64,000 bases of DNA. Source: Zanthoxylum bungeanum. Its lineage: Eukaryota; Streptophyta; Magnoliopsida; Sapindales; Rutaceae. The position numbers and the translations under genes are program-made. The stretch's first letter is position 1; every line of letters starts with the position of its first letter. Location of the stretch: the NCBI GenBank assembly GCA_019454045.1, contig SKCR01051205.1:310001-374000 (forward strand), written 5' to 3'. Positions 58,813 to 64,000 of this stretch are shown piece by piece. The notes under the pieces were generated by a model, which was given only the letters and a program-made list of their open reading frames with translations, was not told the origin of the DNA and did not search any database.

Positions 58813-59264
58813 ATTCGGATCAGAAGAGCGTTTGATTGGTAAGGGCACATCCTCTACACGTCGGTTCACTGGGGAGCCTGTGTATTGTATGAGGGCTCCT
58901 CCTTACCACGCTGGAGTAGGCACACGCTACAGGGGCACAACGTATCACCGTGATGCGTCTCTCGCGAATCCGGATGATGAATGGATCAAAGAGTGTCCGG
59001 GATACTAAGGGCACATTCCTCCTTAGGTCCGGCATCACTGGAGCTAGCAATCGTCACATGGGCATCATTATCCCCCGTGCTATGCTTTCCCACGGATCCA
59101 TTACATCGGGTAAGTGAGGATCAAAGAGTGTTCGATACATTAAGGGCATATTCCTCCTTATGTTCGGTAAAACTGGAGTAAGCAATCGCCACGGGGGTAT
59201 CATCCCTCCCCGTGCTATGCTTCTCACGGATCCTATGCATCGAGTATGTCCCTGAGGACCCCGA
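58813..59264. repeat. About 135-bp repeats between the two 83-bp arrays
   Basis: ggatcaaagagtgt recurs at 58983 and 59118, followed by taagggcacattcctcctta, an actggag(c/t)aagcaatcg phrase and cccgtgctatgctt. A more diverged copy starts near 58813 (cggatcagaagagcgtttg, then taagggcacat). The repeats do not resemble the 83-bp unit. The 58500-58812 stretch is single-copy. Confidence 0.82.
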
Positions 59265-60020
59265 GCCAAGAGAGATACTTGGTTCTGGGGGAATGTCTCG
59301 TCCCCAGACCAATGAGCGTGACTCGGTGGGACGTAACCCGACCCCGAGCTGAAAAAGGCATTTGGACCTGGAGGAATGTTACGTCCCCAGTCCGAAGGGC
59401 TGACTCGGTGGGATGCACCCGACCCCGAGCTGAGAAAATGGCACTTGGACCTGGGGGAATGTTACGTCCCTAGTCCGAAGGGCTGACTCGGTGGGATGCA
59501 CCCGCTAAGAAAAGGGCACTTGGACCTGGGGGAATGTTACGTCCCTAGTCCGAAGGGCTGACTCGGTGGGATGCACCAGACCTTGAGATGAGAAAAGGGC
59601 ACTTGGACCTGGGGGAATGTTACGTCCCTAGTCCGAAGGGCTGACTCGGTGGGATGCACCCGACCCCGAGCTGAGAAAATGGCACTTGGACCTGGGGGAA
59701 TGTTACGTCCCTAGTCCGAAGGGCTGACTCGGTGGGATGCACCCGACCCCGAGCTGAGGAAAAGGCACTTGGACCTGGGGGAATGTTACGTCCCCAGTCC
59801 GAAAGGCTGACTCGGTGGGATGCACCCGACCCCGAGCTGAGAAAATGGCACTTGGACCTGGGGGAATGTTACGTCCCTAGTCCGAAGAGCTGACTCGGCG
59901 GGATGTACCCGACCCCGAGCTGAGAAAAAGGCACTTGGACCTGGGGGAATGTTACGTCCCCAGTCTGAAAGGCTGACTCGGTGGGATGTACCTGACCCCG
60001 AGCTGATGACCTCAGTTGAA
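59265..60020. repeat. 83-bp tandem repeats, second array
   Basis: tgactcggtgggatg recurs at 59401, 59484, 59559, 59642, 59725, 59808, 59891 (variant) and 59974: 83-bp steps except one 75-bp unit that has lost bases near 59508. It is the same family as the first array (cttggacctgggggaatgtt) with different diagnostic bases (gtccctagtccgaagggc), about nine units in all. Confidence 0.93.
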
Positions 60021-60246
60021 CAAGATCCAGCCCCGAGCTGTTTGGAACATTAGAGGGCATATTTATTTTTATGTTCGGATTGTTGTTTTGAGTATGTCCC
60101 CGAGTTTTTTTTTTCTTTTTGCAAATTTTTATTTTTTAGAAGGGCGGATAAAAAAAAGTTTTTATTGATACTTGGGGACATACTGCCATTCTTACAACTC
60201 TCTGTGGGTCATTTTGAGAGAGGCTCTGTTTTTGAATTCATGTCCT
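60021..60246. other. Spacer between repeat array and gag-protease
   Basis: T-rich stretch with ttttttttttctttttgc, then the region downstream of the gag-protease stop codon. No coding sequence is seen. Confidence 0.4.
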
Positions 60247-62546
60247 TTAAAGTTCTATCTCATTGGTTTCCTCAGCTGCAGCGAGTCGGGCATTTTTGTT
60301 TGGCCAGGCGCCTGGGCTTCTGTCTTCTTCTTCTTCTCCCAGGTTCCTTTGTCGTTTTCGGTTGTCTTCTGTGATGCAGAGAGTTTCTCGTGAGAGAGTT
60401 GCGAAGCAGCTGCGAGCTATTTTCTGGCTTCCGCACACAATTCCAATCCCCTCCCGAGTGGGGAATTTCAGTTTCAGGTGGTAGCAGGACATCGCGGCTT
60501 TTGTTTTCATCATGAAGGGTCGCCCGACGATGGCCTGGTAACTGCTCATGCAGTCTACTACAGTGAAGTCTGTCATGATCGTCCGGGTCCGAGGATGTGT
60601 CCCGACAGTTATTGCCAACTGTATTCTTCCTAGCGGGATGACGGCTGATCCTCCGAAATCGTATAAGGGAGTGCTATCGTTGGTCAGGGTTGCATATTCT
60701 ACCCCTAGGTCGTCCAGTGCTTCTCTGAAAATTATGTCAACCGCGCTCCCGGGGTCCACTAGGATTCTGTCTACCTCCGACCCGCTATTGACTGCCTTGA
60801 TTATCAATGCATCGTCATGAGGGAAACTTACTCCTCGGGTATCCTCATCAGTGAACATTATTGGTACCGACCGGCCTCCCTTGAGCCCTGTGACCTGTTC
60901 TGTTTCTAAGACATCTGGTCCTCGGGTTCTGCTGTAATCTTTCCTTGACCGATTAGAGTTTCCGGCCAGTGTTCTTCCTCCTACGATGATATTGATTTGG
61001 CGACCACGTGCTCTTTGTCTGGCTGTCATGACCTCGTGGTCAATGTATTTGTTTAGATACCCGTTTCGTGCTAGATCTTCCATTTGTTCTCGCAGATCTT
61101 TACATCCGTCTGTTGCATGTCCTTTGGAGTTGTGGTGTACACAATAAGCCTTTTGGTTCCTTTTGTCCGGGGGGAATCTCCTTTGGTCGGGTTCCACTAA
61201 GAGGCCTTTCCCCTGGATCTCCATGACAATTTGTCCCAGTGGTTTCTTTAGGGGAATGTATGCAACTTCCCCGACCACATGGTTTACTTGGGTCGGCGCC
61301 CTTCTCTCTTGATTGTCCCGGTGCAGTGGCTTGAATTCTTTGTGCTTCGGGGGTGGTCTTCTGGATTCTCTTTCTGTTCGGCGGGGGGCACCCTCCCTTG
61401 CGGTTCTTTCTCTGATGGTGTTCCCTTTTCGGGATACTTTTTCTTCGTTCTCTAACAAAATGAATTTTCGGGCCACCTCGAGAGCGGTGGCGTAGTCCGG
61501 GGTGTATTGGATCCTTAGATGGGTCCATAGCCTTCCGACCCTCAAGGCTCCCTTCAAGCTTTCCAGGGCCTCGGGGGATTCATACCCTCCGACTTCGAGT
61601 ACCATATTATGGTATCTTTCAACAAATATCTTCAGAGGTTCATCGTCTCCTTGTTTCATAAGCCTTAGTTCTCCAATTGTCTTTCTGTGGACACAAGCTC
61701 ATTTGAAATGTCGTATGAATGACTTTCTCAGTTGTGCGAAGCTGCTGATGCTCCTTGGGGCTAGGCTTCTATACCATAGAATGGCCGGTCCGGCCAGAGT
61801 TAGGGGGAACACTTTGCAGATGGCGTCCCCTGTTACCCCTTGCACCTCCATTAGTAGGACGAAACCTTCAATGTGGGTTTTGGGATCGGTATGGCCCTTG
61901 TATGGTGTCATGGTCGGCATGCTGAATCTTTTTGGGAATTTCTCTGACTTTATTTCTTCTGTGAGGGGGGACTCATCCTTGCCGTCCGGGCCATCCCCTC
62001 TGTCTGTATCGGGGCATACTCCCCATTTGGCCAGCTCCTCCCGTAACCAAGATTTCATGCCGCTGCTTTGGTTCCATTCCACCTCCTGCGGTCTCATTTC
62101 TTTCTGTTATCCCGGGGGTGGTGCTTCTCGTGGCCGGTATCTTCTCGTACTTCTTCGTCATATTCTTTCTCCTTTCGCCGGGTGTTGCGAGGGCTATCAT
62201 AGGAGGGGTCTGGTGACGATTTGTCACCCTCTTCCTCCCATGTGTCCTCGGTCTGTGAATCTTCCTGAACCACTACAGATCTTACCCTGTAAGGATCCCT
62301 CCTCCGGGGTCTGTCGTCCTCACTTATATCGACAATTCTCTTTCCTTCCGCTATTTCGTTCCTTCTTCGGCTAGTCCCGGTCTCGAATTTTCCGTTGTGC
62401 ACTCCTTCTACCTTTTCTAACCGGTCTACTATGGTTTTTAGCAAAGTTTGGTTCTCCTCCCTTTCCTTCCTCAGGTTCTCCTCAATTTTTTCCATCCAAT
62501 CTGCGGCCGAGCTCCCTGATGGTTGGTGGTTTCCGTCTTCCGCCAT
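60247..62546 (-). pseudogene. Gypsy gag-protease of the Tat-like element
   Basis: The ATG at 62546 starts MAEDGNHQPSGSSAADWMEK, followed by a charged coiled-coil-like N-terminus. The frame changes near 62097; the next frame holds GHTDPKTHIEGFVLLMEVQG and AGPAILWYRSL, the Retrotrans_gag core, up to a TGA at 61701-61699. The same frame resumes with LKIFVERYHNMVLEVGGYES, and a zinc-knuckle-like CVHHNSKGHATDGC near 61145-61100. The protease follows, with RILVDPGSAVDIIFREAL near 60770-60720 (aspartyl site with Pro in place of Thr or Ser) and VGRPFMMKTKAAMSCYHLKL. It ends at the stop 60249-60247. Gag packages RNA and the protease cuts the polyprotein; here both depend on reading past one stop and one frameshift. 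The last 470 codons are fully open. Confidence 0.85.
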
Positions 62547-62577
62547 TGTCTCACTACGCGAGTTGCTTTTTGTTGGG

Positions 62578-62596
62578 TTCCCCACAGACGGCGCCA
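62578..62596 (-). other. Primer-binding site of the Tat-like element
   Basis: The minus strand reads tggcgccgtctgtggggaa, two bases from the 5' LTR. This TGGCGCCGTCTGTGGG type is known from Tat/Ogre-like Gypsy elements. The same relic (with one change) precedes 43595. Confidence 0.85.
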
Positions 62597-62598
62597 AC

Positions 62599-63336
62599 TG
62601 TTGACGGCTGATTTTGGTCTCAGGGTAATATGGGAATATCACTCCCGAGGAAATCCTCCTTCAATAGTGAATTTGTTTGGTTATGGGGGACCAAAGGCAA
62701 ACTTAGCAAAAAACAGATAAACACACCAATCAACAAGGAGATTTAACGTGGTTCGGTGGATTTGGATCCGACCTACGTCCACGGACACAAACAAGATGGT
62801 ACTTTTATTACTTAAACACTCTTCTTGGGTCTCTTTTTATTTTTTACAAGTCAGAGCTTGAAGATTCAGATCCCGTATTTTTGATCATGCCTTTTACACA
62901 TACTATGCCCTCCTATTTATAATAACACAGAAATCAGACTCCTATTTGCACAAGAAATCCTAGTTGATCTTTAGTCTTCTTTCCTTGTAAGGATTCCTAG
63001 TCTGATTCTCCCTTCTCTTTTCTTATTCCTTTTCGGATTCTGACTTCATTTCCTTGTGAGAGTAGGATAATCCGTTTTACCTTATCCGCAAGAATAGGGT
63101 GTCGTCATCTTGAACACGACTCGCCGTCTGGTCGGTCTTCATGAGGTCGGTCATGACAATCTTTTATGCTGAGAGTGTTTCTGCCGACCTTATAGTGCTC
63201 GGTCATCCGAACCAAAGTGGTCGGTCTTCACATGTTATGGTCGGGTCGTCTATATGATCTCAACCAGTCAGGGAATTACCCTTCTGTCCTCGTCGTGCTG
63301 CCTTAAATGCCATAGTTCCTGAAAACACCATCAACA
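62599..63336 (-). repeat. 5' LTR of the Tat-like Gypsy element
   Basis: 738 bp, direct copy of 53876-54613. The outer end CCATCAACA is followed by the target duplication ataat (63337-63341). Confidence 0.93.
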
Positions 63337-63341
63337 ATAAT

Positions 63342-64000
63342 CAAAACATAAAATACTTAGGAATTCATACACTAGTTGAACGGTAATTCACTTCTCTCCC
63401 CATTGTAGATTCCGACCTATTTGTTTTTGTTTTAGATCTAAATGTACTAAATGTATAATATAAAAAAGTTTATTTAAAATAATTTTTTAAAAAAAAATTA
63501 AAAGAATTTACTATCACTTGACATCATATTGATGTTATATCTATCCTCAAATCTTTAAGATAGAATTATTAAAAAAAAAAATATCATTTCCACTATCACT
63601 AGTTCCTAAAAAAGAAAAATTCCTAATAACTTTCATAAATAATCCAAATTTTTTAAGATTCTTCGTCTTTAGTCTAAAAATATATATTTTTAAAATGATT
63701 TTCACCATATTTATATCTTTATTTTACCCATATCTCAATTTCAATAATTCTCTATTATTTAAATTACAATTTATGAAATTCAATCATATAGGTCTGTCAT
63801 TAAAGATATTGCCAAGTTTCATTAGGACAACATACTGTCACCAATTCTCGTTTAAATATATTATTTTTATCTCCACAAAAAGCAATAATGAGTTATTTTT
63901 ATGTATCAACCACCACCATTCTAAGTATCCAAATTAACTTTATGTGTATTTGTTATTTTGTTAATTTTTGAGTCATGTATTTTATTATAAATAGGGAGCT
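63342..64000. other. AT-rich right flank
   Basis: Continues the host sequence interrupted by the Gypsy element. No gene, RNA or clear repeat was found; one 80-codon ORF (63695-63937) is AT-rich and unconvincing. Confidence 0.5.

Larger units (their letters stand above)
53876..63336 (-). mobile_element. Complete non-autonomous Tat-lineage Gypsy element
   Basis: Two 738-bp LTRs (53876-54613, 62599-63336) start TGTTGACGGC and end CCATCAACA. A perfect 5-bp target duplication, ataat, lies at 53871-53875 and 63337-63341. By eye the LTRs differ at about 15 positions (near 98% identity), so it is young. In element order (minus strand): LTR, primer-binding site, gag-protease, 83-bp and 135-bp tandem repeats, an antisense ORF, polypurine tract, LTR. 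I find no reverse transcriptase, RNase H or integrase. Antisense extra ORFs and repeat-rich 3' regions are known from Tat-lineage elements such as Grande and Retand. It probably relies on a full partner. Confidence 0.92.

Noticed and set aside
58030..60020. Regularly spaced repeats considered as a CRISPR array
   Set aside because: The whole 83-bp unit is repeated with no unique spacers, inside a plant retrotransposon.
61502..62374. 290-codon plus-strand ORF opposite gag
   Set aside because: Mirror of the GC-rich gag frame, with no domain; the real antisense ORF of this element lies at 55418-57879.

Overview
The window is plant nuclear DNA, most likely from a eudicot. The evidence is GT-AG introns in AT-rich sequence, a beta-tubulin gene with the usual plant exon plan (two introns), a plant ADF gene whose first coding exon is a lone ATG, and many plant-type LTR retrotransposons, CACTA, Mutator-like, hAT-like and SINE elements. 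I see no bacterial, organellar or CRISPR features.

Layout. Positions 1-28 hold the first nine codons of a GT90 (Rumi/POGLUT-like) glycosyltransferase gene that runs off the left edge. Its upstream region (29-821) is paralogous to the region upstream of the complete GT90 gene at 44833-48760, so the two are duplicates about 48.7 kb apart on the same strand. From 822 to 14061 lies a pile of Copia elements: a full-length but decayed one (822-6191, with target-site duplication), a 5'-truncated Tnt1-like one (6245-8733), and a reverse-strand relative of the first that lacks its 3' end (8734-14061). A hAT-like MITE follows, then a beta-tubulin gene (14668-17172, minus) with a 2-nt frameshift. AT-rich sequence with a large inverted repeat and a Mutator-type MITE (22265-22447) leads to a ZCCHC9-like zinc-knuckle gene (24170-26985, plus, one frameshift), a near-perfect 52-bp-arm hairpin (28231-28338) and an ADF pseudogene (28655-30307).

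From 31269 to 35680 is a non-autonomous CACTA element that carries pieces of two unrelated host genes with their introns: the N-terminus of a Lys/Arg/Ser-rich nuclear-type protein and five exons of a palmitoyl-protein thioesterase. Next come a SIRE-like Copia LTR and primer-binding-site remnant, a block of CACTA-like subterminal repeats, and an old Tat-like Gypsy element (37640-44476). The Gypsy element was entered by another retroelement that is now a 2.6-kb solo LTR, and the junction was then amplified into 1310-bp tandem repeats.

The GT90 gene has six coding exons and an open frame of 527 codons. Its first intron holds a SINE and a 670-bp Mutator-type MITE. Its upstream region holds several minisatellites and a second SINE. 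The last part is a structurally complete Tat-lineage Gypsy element (53876-63336, minus) with only gag-protease on its sense strand, an apparently spliced antisense ORF with a Transposase_28-like domain, and arrays of an 83-bp repeat between them. Reverse transcriptase, RNase H and integrase are missing, so it would need a partner element.

The cellular genes (GT90 glycosyltransferase, tubulin, zinc-knuckle protein, ADF) are unrelated housekeeping loci with no shared pathway. Three of the four contain small indels, which raises the question of residual assembly errors versus real gene death.
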